This document shows positions 1 to 7,186 of a stretch of DNA of 12,795 nucleotides, one piece after another. Origin of the DNA: MVRV01 sp964469905 (lineage in GTDB: Bacteria > Desulfobacterota > Syntrophia > Syntrophales > Smithellaceae); NCBI GenBank assembly GCA_964469905.1, contig CAYXZW010000071.1:1-12795 (forward strand), in the 5' to 3' direction. The position numbers and the translations under genes were made by a program. The notes under the pieces were generated by a model that searched no databases, had not been told where the DNA came from, and worked only from the letters and a program-made list of their open reading frames with translations. The first letter of the stretch is position 1. Each line of letters starts with the position of its first letter.

Positions 1-1
1 A

Positions 2-397
2 ACAAAATTTTTGGGCCTAGAAAATGCGATTATCGGCAGCAACGCGAACATGGGCGGCAAAATAGCCTTGGGTGGAACATCGGCAAACTCTTTAAAAGGA
101 ACGGGCGATACCAGCTGCAATAATACGTTAATTGCCCGAATCAGCGCGCGTGTGATTCGCGTGCTGGATAACGGCAATCTTATGATTGAAGGTCGACGCC
201 AGGTAACAATCAATGCGGAGGATCAGTACCTGATCATCGGCGGTATTATCCGCCCTCAGGATATCACCGCTGAAAATACCATTACGTCGCAATATATTTC
301 CGACGCCCGTATCGTTTATACCGGTGAAGGTGTCATCAATGACAAAATGAGACCGGGGTGGATGACCCGCATTGTGGACTGGGTCTGGCCTTTTTAA
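2..397 (+). CDS. flgH: Flagellar L-ring protein FlgH (5' partial)
   Basis: FlgH forms the L-ring, the outer-membrane bushing around the flagellar rod. The frame is open to the left edge of the window, so the start codon, signal peptide and lipobox lie outside it. About 131 residues of a protein usually near 220 residues are visible. The visible part has the family's C-terminal features: a Gly/Ser/Asn-rich stretch, the segment ISARVIRVLDNGNLMIEGRR, then a run ending in GGIIRPQDI, and a YTGEG segment near the end. The protein ends in the aromatic tail VDWVWPF. The flgI start follows 26 nt after the stop, which fits a single operon. The identification rests on these motifs and on flgI lying next to it. 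An internal TTG at 11 is not the real start. Confidence 0.93.
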   Translation, partial: TKFLGLENAIIGSNANMGGKIALGGTSANSLKGTGDTSCNNTLIARISARVIRVLDNGNLMIEGRRQVTINAEDQYLIIGGIIRPQDITAENTITSQYISDARIVYTGEGVINDKMRPGWMTRIVDWVWPF

Positions 398-423
398 AAG
401 GAAAAATAATTTTGGAGCGAAAT

Positions 424-1608
424 ATGAAAAAGAAAAATCTTAGAATCAGTTTCGTCGTCGTCATGATAATCTGCCTCTGGACGACTGTTGCGTTTGCCGC
501 CCGTATCAAAGACATCGCAACCATCGGCGGCGTGAGGGACAACCAGCTGATCGGCTACGGCGTTATTGTGGGCTTGGCCGGCACCGGCGACGATCTTGCA
601 AAAAATCTTTTCACGCGCGCTTCACTGGCCAACATCATGAATCGCCAGGGGGTTTCCATGAAGGATGTCACGGCCTCTCTCAAGGCCGACAATATCGCTG
701 CGGTTATGGTGACGGCTACATTGCCGCCATTTGTTAAAAACGGTTCTAAGATTGACGTGATTGTTTCCTCGGTTGGATCGGCTAAAAGCCTTCAGGGGGG
801 CACACTGCTGATGACACCTTTGCGCGGCGCGGATGGAGAAATTTATGCGGTTGCCCAGGGGGCTATAACACTGGGCGGATATTCTGCCGGCGGTGCGGGT
901 GGGGGTGCGGTTAAAAACCATACAAGAGCGGGCAGCGTATCGAATGGTGCGACCATAGAAAAGGAACTGGTTTACGATTTCGATTCGAAGCGCGTTTTAA
1001 TGATCAATTTGCAACAGCCGGATTTCACGACGGCCAGCCGCATGTCGTCTGCCATTAATAATGCAGTGAAATTCGCCGAAGCCAAACAACTGGACGCTTT
1101 TTCCGTCAGTGTTATGGCCAACAGTACTTTTGCCGGATCCTTGTCAGAACTGGTTTCGCATATTGAGTCGCTCGATGTCCCGGTCGATACACCCGCAGTC
1201 GTGATCCTCAATGAGAAAACCGGCACGGTTGTGATGGGAGACAATGTGCGCATTTCAACAGTGGCAGTTGCGCACGGCAATTTGAGTATACAGATCAAGG
1301 AAGACACCAAGGTCTCCCAGCCTTTACCATTTGCCCCTGCTCCGCCGAGAAGGGGCGCCACCGGCCCGGCGCCTTCTGCACCCGCGGGAACCACGATAGT
1401 TCCGGGAGGGCAGACTGTTGTAACCACTCAAACAACGGTGGGAATCACTGAAGAAAAAAGGCAATTAATGCTGGTTCCGCAAACGACAACCATTTTTGAT
1501 GTGGTCAGGGCTCTTAATGCCATTGGCGTATCGCCTCGCGATCTGATCACCATTCTACAGGCGATTAAGGCGGCAGGAGCCCTCCAGGCTGATATCAAAA
1601 TAATTTAA
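424..1608 (+). CDS. flgI: Flagellar P-ring protein FlgI
   Basis: FlgI is exported by Sec and polymerises into the periplasmic P-ring around the rod. I chose the ATG at 424 because GGAG (414-417) sits just upstream and because it gives a clean signal peptide: a KKK-rich start, a hydrophobic core at residues 10-22 and an AFA cleavage site at 23-25. The in-frame ATG at 358 would place the frame inside flgH. The mature protein starts ARIKDIATIGGVRDNQLIGY, a typical FlgI start. Further family features are GTGDD (residues 53-57), GGYSAGG (151-157) and the C-terminal ALNAIGVSPRDLITILQAIK. The length is 394 residues, longer than the usual 365-375. The excess is a Pro/Ala/Gly-rich insert at about residues 300-330, just before the conserved C-terminal region. 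Confidence 0.96.
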   Translation: MKKKNLRISFVVVMIICLWTTVAFAARIKDIATIGGVRDNQLIGYGVIVGLAGTGDDLAKNLFTRASLANIMNRQGVSMKDVTASLKADNIAAVMVTATLPPFVKNGSKIDVIVSSVGSAKSLQGGTLLMTPLRGADGEIYAVAQGAITLGGYSAGGAGGGAVKNHTRAGSVSNGATIEKELVYDFDSKRVLMINLQQPDFTTASRMSSAINNAVKFAEAKQLDAFSVSVMANSTFAGSLSELVSHIESLDVPVDTPAVVILNEKTGTVVMGDNVRISTVAVAHGNLSIQIKEDTKVSQPLPFAPAPPRRGATGPAPSAPAGTTIVPGGQTVVTTQTTVGITEEKRQLMLVPQTTTIFDVVRALNAIGVSPRDLITILQAIKAAGALQADIKII

Positions 1609-1628
1609 TCGGCGAGGATCAGGAATCG

Positions 1629-1976
1629 ATGACGACTTTATCAAATATCTCCAGCAGTCAACCGCAAAGCAATGAAAAAGTATCTTCTTCAAGGTATACT
1701 GAAAAAGAGCTTCAAAAGTTAAAAAAAGTCTGTGCCGATTTCGAATCGATTTTCACCTATCAGTTGCTTAAAACCATGCGAAAGACAATTCCTGAAAGCA
1801 AAACGGGAATGAACAATTACGGCAAAGATACTTATACAATGATCATGGATCAGAAGTTGGCTGAAAGTATTTCGGCTAAAGGCAACGGTTTGGGATTACA
1901 GAAAGTTTTATACGAGCAACTGACTAAAAATAATCATCCTGAAATGTCCGGGGAGGTAAAAAACAAATTAAAGTAA
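1629..1976 (+). CDS. flgJ: Rod-binding protein FlgJ, single-domain form
   Basis: This 115-residue protein matches the N-terminal rod-binding domain of FlgJ, the rod-capping protein. The core is the segment ADFESIFTYQLLKTMRKTIP (residues 36-55), followed by YGKDTYTMIMDQKLAESI and GLGLQKVLYEQL. In enterobacteria FlgJ is about 313 residues and carries a C-terminal glucosaminidase domain that opens peptidoglycan for the rod. That domain is absent here. The protein ends normally with a short Lys-rich tail, and I see no sign of frameshift. Single-domain FlgJ is known from many other phyla, where a separate enzyme does the cutting. The SLT protein at 9108 is a candidate for that enzyme. An AGGA box (1621-1624) precedes the start, and the gene lies 20 nt after flgI. 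Confidence 0.92.
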   Translation: MTTLSNISSSQPQSNEKVSSSRYTEKELQKLKKVCADFESIFTYQLLKTMRKTIPESKTGMNNYGKDTYTMIMDQKLAESISAKGNGLGLQKVLYEQLTKNNHPEMSGEVKNKLK

Positions 1977-1996
1977 TATCTCTTTTTTGCCGATAG
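1969..1996 (+). promoter_or_regulatory. Candidate sigma-28 (FliA) promoter for flgM
   Basis: TAAAG (1969-1973) and GCCGATAG (1989-1996) match the sigma-28 elements TAAAGTTT and GCCGATAA. The gap from TAAA to GCCGATA is 16 nt, one more than the usual 15. The -35 element overlaps the flgJ stop codon, and transcription would start near 2003, about 30 nt before the flgM ATG. A class-3 promoter for flgM is known in Salmonella, so position and sequence agree. The motif is seen directly; activity is inferred. Confidence 0.62.
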
Positions 1997-2009
1997 GGTG
2001 TATAAGATC

Positions 2010-2030
2010 GAAACAACAAGGAGAGGTTTC
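2010..2030 (+). promoter_or_regulatory. Candidate CsrA-binding hairpin over the flgM ribosome-binding site
   Basis: GAAAC (2010-2014) and GTTTC (2026-2030) can pair, leaving an 11-nt loop that holds the Shine-Dalgarno sequence AAGGAGAGG. The loop contains ACAAGGA (2016-2022), which matches the ACARGGA core of the published CsrA consensus. The ATG begins one base after the stem. The stem is only 5 bp and weak alone, as is common at CsrA sites. csrA lies in the same cluster at 6948. Confidence 0.4.
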
Positions 2031-2031
2031 A

Positions 2032-2340
2032 ATGAAAATATCTGATATTAAAGATGTAAATGCGCAGATGATCCAGCAATATCAACGCAATGAAGGTGTT
2101 CCTCCGACGGTTGATAAGCAGGCTGGCGCTGCAGCAGTGAAACCAGAAGAAACCGTTGATCTTTCCACCATGGCAAGAGATATTCAGCAAGCAAAAGTTG
2201 AAGTGTCCGAGTTACCTGAAGTGCGCGAAGAAAAAGTGCAGGAAATAAAGGCTCAGGTAGAAAATGGCACATACAACGTAAGCGGAGAGCAGATTGCCAA
2301 TAAGATGGTGGGAGAATCAATCATTGATCTCTTTGCCTAA
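2032..2340 (+). CDS. flgM: Anti-sigma-28 factor FlgM
   Basis: FlgM binds sigma-28 (FliA) and blocks late flagellar genes until the hook is complete and FlgM is exported through the flagellum. The ATG at 2032 is preferred because AAGGAGAGG lies 6 nt upstream. An in-frame ATG at 1987 would fall inside the candidate promoter. The protein has 102 residues. The N-terminal half is Gln/Pro/Lys-rich and probably disordered. The family pattern follows: VDLSTMARDIQQAK (42-55), LPEVREEKVQEIKAQVENGT (61-80), YNVSGEQIANKM, and the sigma-binding C-terminal helix ending GESIIDLFA. No signal peptide is present, as expected for type III export. The gene precedes flgN, as in many proteobacteria. Confidence 0.93.
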   Translation: MKISDIKDVNAQMIQQYQRNEGVPPTVDKQAGAAAVKPEETVDLSTMARDIQQAKVEVSELPEVREEKVQEIKAQVENGTYNVSGEQIANKMVGESIIDLFA

Positions 2341-2397
2341 ATAGCAGGTAAAGAATCTTCCTGTCAGTCAATCCCCATCTACAGCCAATCTTTCTCC

Positions 2398-2434
2398 CGG
2401 CAGATAAGATATTGAAAAAAATTCTTATCTGCCG
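2398..2434 (+). terminator. Strong hairpin between flgM and flgN (terminator or attenuator)
   Basis: A perfect 12-bp inverted repeat, CGGCAGATAAGA (2398-2409) and TCTTATCTGCCG (2423-2434), flanks a 13-nt A-rich loop. The following bases TCTTTCT are only partly U-rich, so this may be a weak intrinsic terminator, an attenuator or an mRNA-processing or stability element. It separates flgJ-flgM from flgN-flgK-flgL in a 147-nt gap. Confidence 0.5.
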
Positions 2435-2487
2435 TCTTTCTAAAAGATCTACGTCTATTGTGCTAACTTAAACAAAATAAGGATATT

Positions 2488-3042
2488 ATGATGTTAGAGC
2501 AAAGCAACACAGTGAATAACTGTCTGGAAGACTCTGCGAACGAAAGTTTATATGCATCCTTGATTGACGTTTTAAGAAAAGAGTTGACGGTTTTCGGGGA
2601 GCTGAGAGATTTTCTGGCTGTCGAGAAAGGGATGCTGATGAAATCTGCCTCCTTGATCCAAATTAACGAAAATAATGCAATTAAAGAAAATATCATACTA
2701 AAATCAAGGATTTTGGAAGAGGTTCGCACCAATATCTTAAAGAAAATCGCCCGCAATCTCGATATTAATGATGATGAAGTTAAATTAATGTCATTGGCCG
2801 GCTACGCTGTAATTGAACAACGGCAGATTATCGAAAAGCTGAAAGATGACTTGCTAAGCATTGCTAGGAATATCAATAGAATGAACGATGATAATAAATA
2901 TTTATTAGATGCATCCATAAATAACGTTAAAGGATCACTTGAGTTTATATCCTCCCTGATAGATCGAGCCGGGGGATACCTCGGCAGTGGCAAAATTAAT
3001 GAAACCAGGAACAATGGTAGATTTTTGCGGACGGAGGGCTAG
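2488..3042 (+). CDS. flgN: FlgN-family export chaperone
   Basis: FlgN is a cytoplasmic chaperone that holds the junction proteins FlgK and FlgL before type III export. The 184-residue product is almost wholly helical and charged, with long heptad-like stretches at about residues 20-105 and 108-160, the layout of the FlgN family. Sequence within this family is poorly conserved, so the call leans partly on position: it sits between flgM and flgK. Two tandem ATGs, at 2488 and 2491, follow AAGGA (2479-2483). The second has the better spacing of 7 nt. The stop lies 3 nt before the flgK ATG, which suggests translational coupling between the chaperone and its client. A small Gly-rich tail (GGYLGSG) follows the helices. 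Confidence 0.82.
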   Translation: MMLEQSNTVNNCLEDSANESLYASLIDVLRKELTVFGELRDFLAVEKGMLMKSASLIQINENNAIKENIILKSRILEEVRTNILKKIARNLDINDDEVKLMSLAGYAVIEQRQIIEKLKDDLLSIARNINRMNDDNKYLLDASINNVKGSLEFISSLIDRAGGYLGSGKINETRNNGRFLRTEG

Positions 3043-3045
3043 AAC

Positions 3046-5043
3046 ATGGCGGATATTGGCCGAGTTTTATTTACTGCCAAAGAAGCGCTGCTGAGTAATT
3101 TAACAGCGATTAATGTGACCGGTTCCAATATTGCCAATGTCAATACGCCCGGTTATTCCAGACTTCGTCCGATCTTTGAATCCGTCGGAACAAGAGATGC
3201 TACCTCGGCTCAGGAACAAATCGGCGTACGAATTGCGGATGTTGAACAAATTTACGACAAATTTCTTCAGCTTCAGCTTGTCGAACAGCAGTCTGCCGTA
3301 GCCAACTATACCGCTCAGCAGGATTTATTACAGAGGGTTGAGGGTGTTTTAAACGAAAATAATGGCGGGGGCATTAATGACGCATTGGGCGAATTTCTGA
3401 ATGCCTGGGGTAATCTTTCCGTTGACCCCTCCAGTAAATCCAAAAGAGATATGGTCGTTTCAACAGGACAGAATCTTGCTTACGTCTTTAATGAGCGGGC
3501 GGATGAAATAATCAACATCCAGATGACTGCGGATGAGGGTGTGGCGGATAATGTCGCCACATTGAATGGTTACCTTGAACAAATGGCCGATTTCAATCAG
3601 CTCATCGTCACTGCTGAATCTTCGGGTTCGAACACATCTTCCGTCAGGGATCAAAGAGGCGAACTCTTAAGTAAGATAAGTGATATAATTGATATTAACT
3701 ATCTTGAAAAGAGCGATGGATCATTATATATTTATCTGCCTACCGATGGAAAAGCCCTGGTTGAAGGTTCCAACAATTGGCAATTAGGTGTTAAAAGAAA
3801 TTCTGATAACAATAACTTATATGACATTGTCTTTACGGAAGATCCGGCTCATCCCATCAATGATCAAATCACCGGAGGAAAGCTTGCAGGCATTCTGGAA
3901 GTGAGAGATACCGCAATTCCTTCCTATATGGATCAACTGAATCAAATATCTTCAAGTATCGTTAACAAAGTCAATGAGTTGCACATTTCAGGCTATGATC
4001 AGGACGGCAATCCGGGTGAAATGTTTTTTAATCAGACTACCGAGGCAAGGTATATGCAAATCAGCGATACGATTGCTTCTGATACGAGAAAAATTGCCGC
4101 ATCCACTACCACTAATGCCGATGGTAATAATGCCACAGCCATCACAGCCATTAAAAGTGATCAGATGTATGCTTCATTGGGGGCAATTCAATCCGCTGAT
4201 GCTCCCCCGGCTGCATCAGCGTCGATCCTTGTGCCAGGTTCATTGGGGATAGATGATTCTATTGTTTTAACCAGGGGGGCAACCGCTGCTGACTGGACCG
4301 TAACAACGCATGCCGGATATCCACTGATGGCTATTGGCACGACGGCTGATGCCGCGACATTGACCATTGACGCCAACGGAGACGGAACGAATGATATGAC
4401 TCTAGCACTCTCCGGATCGTGGGAATCAGGCGATATCGCCGCTTTCACAATTACCGCCGCAGGTCCATCGGTGAGTGCGGTGACGGTGACAGATCATGAT
4501 GGTGGCATCAGTCAGGACCATTCCGCAACAGGGCAGATTAACAATATCGGGCAGATCTATAAAAGTACCCCTGCAGGCCATCCGATCACGCTCAGTCGCG
4601 GTGCTGCGTCCGATACGTGGACGATCAGTGATAATGGTGGCTATGAAAACTTAACTATTTTGTCCGCCGATAGCCGATTCGTTAAGCTGGACATGGATAA
4701 TAATGGCACAGCCGATATCACCATGAACCTGTCCGGCAACTGGGAGCAAGATGATACACTGTCCATTAGTCTGACGAAAAATGACAATACAGCAACCATC
4801 GATGGCTACTTTAATGCTTTAATTGCCAACATGGGACAGGATGTGGTGAATGCAAACCAGGCGCTTTCGCGCGAAACTACTATTCTGACTCAGCAGACCG
4901 AACAAAGGGAACAACTCTCCGGTGTTTCCATCGATGAAGAGATGATCAACCTGATTAAATTTCAAATGGCCTACGGCGCTGCAGGCAGGATGACCAAGAC
5001 GGTCAGTGATATGATGGATATAATTATTAATCTTGGACGTTAG
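3046..5043 (+). CDS. flgK: Hook-associated protein 1, FlgK
   Basis: FlgK is the first junction protein between hook and filament, exported through the flagellar type III apparatus. The N-terminus holds the rod/hook motif ALLSNLTAINVTGSNIANVN (residues 14-33) followed by TPGYSR. The C-terminus has the matching helix with GVSIDEEMINLIKFQMAYGA (626-645) and ends MDIIINLGR. Residues 100-325 hold the usual FlgK core, including NDALGEFLNAWGNLSVDP and a YDQDGNPG segment. At 665 residues it exceeds the 547 of E. coli. The extra length comes from two related beta-rich modules at about residues 393-472 and 505-580, each with an acidic D-x-[DN]-x-[DN]-G-x-x-D loop. FlgL carries a third copy. GGAGGG (3033-3038) serves as ribosome-binding site. 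Confidence 0.96.
   Translation: MADIGRVLFTAKEALLSNLTAINVTGSNIANVNTPGYSRLRPIFESVGTRDATSAQEQIGVRIADVEQIYDKFLQLQLVEQQSAVANYTAQQDLLQRVEGVLNENNGGGINDALGEFLNAWGNLSVDPSSKSKRDMVVSTGQNLAYVFNERADEIINIQMTADEGVADNVATLNGYLEQMADFNQLIVTAESSGSNTSSVRDQRGELLSKISDIIDINYLEKSDGSLYIYLPTDGKALVEGSNNWQLGVKRNSDNNNLYDIVFTEDPAHPINDQITGGKLAGILEVRDTAIPSYMDQLNQISSSIVNKVNELHISGYDQDGNPGEMFFNQTTEARYMQISDTIASDTRKIAASTTTNADGNNATAITAIKSDQMYASLGAIQSADAPPAASASILVPGSLGIDDSIVLTRGATAADWTVTTHAGYPLMAIGTTADAATLTIDANGDGTNDMTLALSGSWESGDIAAFTITAAGPSVSAVTVTDHDGGISQDHSATGQINNIGQIYKSTPAGHPITLSRGAASDTWTISDNGGYENLTILSADSRFVKLDMDNNGTADITMNLSGNWEQDDTLSISLTKNDNTATIDGYFNALIANMGQDVVNANQALSRETTILTQQTEQREQLSGVSIDEEMINLIKFQMAYGAAGRMTKTVSDMMDIIINLGR
4222..4461 (+). 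repeat. Junction-protein module, copy A (FlgK residues 393-472)
   Basis: This is one of three related segments of about 75-80 residues in FlgK and FlgL. Shared landmarks in order are IVLTRG (406-411), DWTV (416-419), a GYP turn, TLTIDANGDGTND with the acidic loop at 442-450, and LALSGSWE (453-460), then an alternating beta strand. Copy A is closest to copy C in FlgL, and its DNA shares short stretches with C around the LTRG codons. Confidence 0.75.
4558..4785 (+). repeat. Junction-protein module, copy B (FlgK residues 505-580)
   Basis: Second copy in FlgK, more diverged. It shows ITLSRG (514-519), TWTI (524-527), a GGY turn, KLDMDNNGTADI with the acidic loop at 549-557, MNLSGNWE (560-567), and a terminal strand LSISLTKND. 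The order and spacing match copies A and C, so a common origin is likely although DNA identity has decayed. Confidence 0.65.
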
Positions 5044-5064
5044 CAAAAAAAAGAGGTAATTTCT

Positions 5065-6930
5065 ATGATCACCCGGGTAACCGATAATATCAAATTTAAC
5101 ATGCTGACGAACAATTTGTTCAATGTGGCTGGTAAATATGGCGAACTGATGGAAAAGATTTCCACGGGGAAGAACATCAACCGCCCCTCGGACGATCCCA
5201 TTGGCACCAATGATATCCTCGATTTTCGGACGATCGCAACATCCATCGAGCAGTATCAGACCAATATTACCGATGCCGACATCTGGCTGAATTTGACATC
5301 AACCAATATATCCGGTCTTCGCAAGATCGCTGATCAGGCAAAAAGTATCGCCATATCGGAATCAGGGGCCAGCGGATCCGCTGAAACCCGGCAGGCGTCG
5401 GCGGCAGCTCTTACCGCTCTGATTGATGAGGCGTTGTCGTTGCTCAATGCTAAAAATGGGGATAATTACCTGTTTGGCGGATCATCAACAGACCTCCAGC
5501 CATTTTCAACAAATTACGCTTCCGCTTCCGTTGGTGTTACTTATGCAGCAACGACTAATTCATTTAACGGTACCGTAATATCCGATGGCACGTATACGGG
5601 GGTGGAAAATAAGAATTATGTTCTGAAGATCGTTGCCGGCGGTACTTTGGCGACGGCCACTTACCAGATTTCTTCTGATGGCGGTAAGTCTTGGGGGGCG
5701 ACGCAGGACCTTCCAGCTCAGGTGGTCAAGGGAAGCACTGCCAATGCTTCAGGTGGAACTCCCATTACCGCCGCAACGGTATGGAATACAATTGACGGCG
5801 CCAATGTTCAAAATGGTACTACAATCGATATTTCCGGGTTTGATCATGATGGCAACGCGGTTGGGCCGGACACATACACAATAGCTGATGCGACTACAGG
5901 AACAGTTCAGGATCTGCTCGACCAAATTGAACTGTCCTATGGTGGCACAGCAACCGCTTCTATTGATACCGCTGGACGGATCACGGTCACTGATGACACT
6001 ACTGGCGTAAGCCAGATGGAAATGACTCTTAGCACGACCAATCCGCCAGGCGGTTCTCTCGATTTCGGCATGGTTTCCATATCCGCAACAAAATCGATCA
6101 GTTTAGGGAATGGAGTTACCATGACTTTCGCAGCCGGCAGTAGAAATTATGCCGCCAACGATATTTTTACTGTCAATGCCAATGCTGCCGGATACTATCG
6201 GGGCAACGACGACAAGCTAAACGCCGTCATCGGTCATAATAACAACATGGCCTATAATATTACCGGTACAGAAGCATTTACGGGACAGTTTGCCTCGGCT
6301 TCAGTCATTAATGCGGGAGCCGGTATTGCCGCAGACGATTTAATAACCTTGACCAGGGGAACAACTATTGGCAGTTGGACGGTAACAAGTCAGGCGAATT
6401 ACCCTAATATGATTATAACATCTCAAACAGCTGAATCTCTGACTATTGACGCCGACAATGACGGTACGGATGATATCAGGTTGAATTTAACAGGATCATG
6501 GGAAGAAAACAACACGGTTACTTTTTCAACAACGGCCGGCATTGCTTCGGGTGAAATCCCCGTGACCTTCAGCGGATCAGGTTCGGTAGATTTGCTGTCA
6601 ACCTTAAACGCCTTAATGACGGGACTTCAGGAAACTGACCAGGCTCGAGCCCAGAAATTGATTGTCGCTCAGGTTGAGAATTTAGCAAATACTGAAACAC
6701 AGATGTTGCAATATGAGACACAAGCCGGTGCAAAGATGAATTCCTTGGAAACGACTAGCAGCAACCATAAAGCAATCGATCTACAGGTTACGAACATGTT
6801 AGCCGATATAGAAACCGCTGATCTGACACAACTGATTATGGAATTTCAAATGAAACAGATCGCAATGCAGGCATCCTACAGTATGGCTTCACAAATTGGA
6901 AAAATGACGATAATGGATTACATAAGCTGA
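5065..6930 (+). CDS. flgL: Hook-associated protein 3, FlgL (enlarged)
   Basis: FlgL is the second junction protein and is homologous to flagellin. The N-terminal helix region reads RVTDNIKFNMLTNNLFNVAG (residues 4-23), then KISTGKNINRPSDDP (31-45), both diagnostic. The C-terminus has NMLADIETADLTQLIMEFQM (577-596) and a terminal coiled segment. The length of 621 residues is about twice the 317 of E. coli FlgL. The middle (about 150-505) is a surface-exposed insert. It includes a YTG...SSDGGKSWG segment (177-211), a flagellin-type TVQDLLDQIELSYGG segment (280-294), and near residues 413-492 a copy of the module found twice in FlgK. GAGGT (5053-5057) precedes the start, 21 nt after flgK. Confidence 0.94.
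   Translation: MITRVTDNIKFNMLTNNLFNVAGKYGELMEKISTGKNINRPSDDPIGTNDILDFRTIATSIEQYQTNITDADIWLNLTSTNISGLRKIADQAKSIAISESGASGSAETRQASAAALTALIDEALSLLNAKNGDNYLFGGSSTDLQPFSTNYASASVGVTYAATTNSFNGTVISDGTYTGVENKNYVLKIVAGGTLATATYQISSDGGKSWGATQDLPAQVVKGSTANASGGTPITAATVWNTIDGANVQNGTTIDISGFDHDGNAVGPDTYTIADATTGTVQDLLDQIELSYGGTATASIDTAGRITVTDDTTGVSQMEMTLSTTNPPGGSLDFGMVSISATKSISLGNGVTMTFAAGSRNYAANDIFTVNANAAGYYRGNDDKLNAVIGHNNNMAYNITGTEAFTGQFASASVINAGAGIAADDLITLTRGTTIGSWTVTSQANYPNMIITSQTAESLTIDADNDGTDDIRLNLTGSWEENNTVTFSTTAGIASGEIPVTFSGSGSVDLLSTLNALMTGLQETDQARAQKLIVAQVENLANTETQMLQYETQAGAKMNSLETTSSNHKAIDLQVTNMLADIETADLTQLIMEFQMKQIAMQASYSMASQIGKMTIMDYIS
6301..6540 (+). repeat. Junction-protein module, copy C (FlgL residues 413-492)
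   Basis: Third copy, in FlgL. Landmarks are ITLTRG (427-432), SWTV (437-440), NYPNM, SLTIDADNDGTDDI with the acidic loop at 462-470, and LNLTGSWE (473-480). It follows the same order as the FlgK copies and lies in the variable middle rather than in the conserved terminal helices. Confidence 0.75.
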
Positions 6931-6947
6931 TGGTATTAAGGTGAAAA

Positions 6948-7124
6948 ATGCTTATTTTAACGAGGAAACAAGGCGAATCAATTACAATTGGTGATGATAT
7001 TAAAGTAACCATTCTGGATGTAAAGGGAAAATATGTTCGTGTCGGAGTGGAAGCGCCTCGTAATCTGGCGGTGCATCGGCAGGAAATATCTCCGGATGAT
7101 AAGAAAAATAATACCGTTCAATAA
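6948..7124 (+). CDS. csrA: Carbon storage regulator CsrA (RsmA)
   Basis: CsrA is a small dimeric RNA-binding protein that controls translation by binding GGA motifs in mRNA leaders, often over the ribosome-binding site. Translation from the ATG at 6948 gives 58 residues starting MLILTRKQGESITIGDDIKV and containing APRNLAVHRQEI. RNA-contacting residues known from E. coli CsrA are in place: L4, R6, V42 and R44. The C-terminal tail after I47 is short and polar. AAGGTG (6938-6943) is the ribosome-binding site. The gene starts 17 nt after the flgL stop and is probably cotranscribed with it. In many bacteria fliW, encoding a CsrA antagonist, adjoins csrA; none is found in this window. Confidence 0.97.
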   Translation: MLILTRKQGESITIGDDIKVTILDVKGKYVRVGVEAPRNLAVHRQEISPDDKKNNTVQ

Positions 7125-7136
7125 TTATTATTAATA

Positions 7137-7168
7137 ACATAAGTTATGTATATCAATTACTTAATTGA
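7137..7168. repeat. Two AT-rich dyads upstream of the sigma-28 promoter
   Basis: ACATAAGTTATGT (7137-7149) is a perfect palindrome around a central G. TCAATTACTTAATTGA (7153-7168) is a 7-bp inverted repeat with a 2-nt spacer. Both lie in a very AT-rich stretch (about 7117-7180) between csrA and the promoter at 7187. They could be operator half-sites or only AT-rich UP-element-like sequence. No regulator can be assigned. Confidence 0.35.
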
Positions 7169-7186
7169 ATTAGATGAATTCTTGCC

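Noticed and set aside
972..1427. Minus-strand open frame of 151 codons inside flgI
   Set aside because: It is the shadow of the flgI coding strand; FlgI motifs run through the whole region on the plus strand.
2476..2487. AATA-AGGA-TATT mini-hairpin at the flgN ribosome-binding site as a third CsrA site
   Set aside because: The stem is 4 bp and all A-T, and a GGA in a Shine-Dalgarno is expected by chance. It is too weak to claim.
6782..6809. TACA-N16-GCCGATAT within flgL as a sigma-28 promoter for csrA
   Set aside because: The -35 is imperfect, spacing is off by one, and the -10 falls in codons for the conserved LADIE motif, which explains the sequence.
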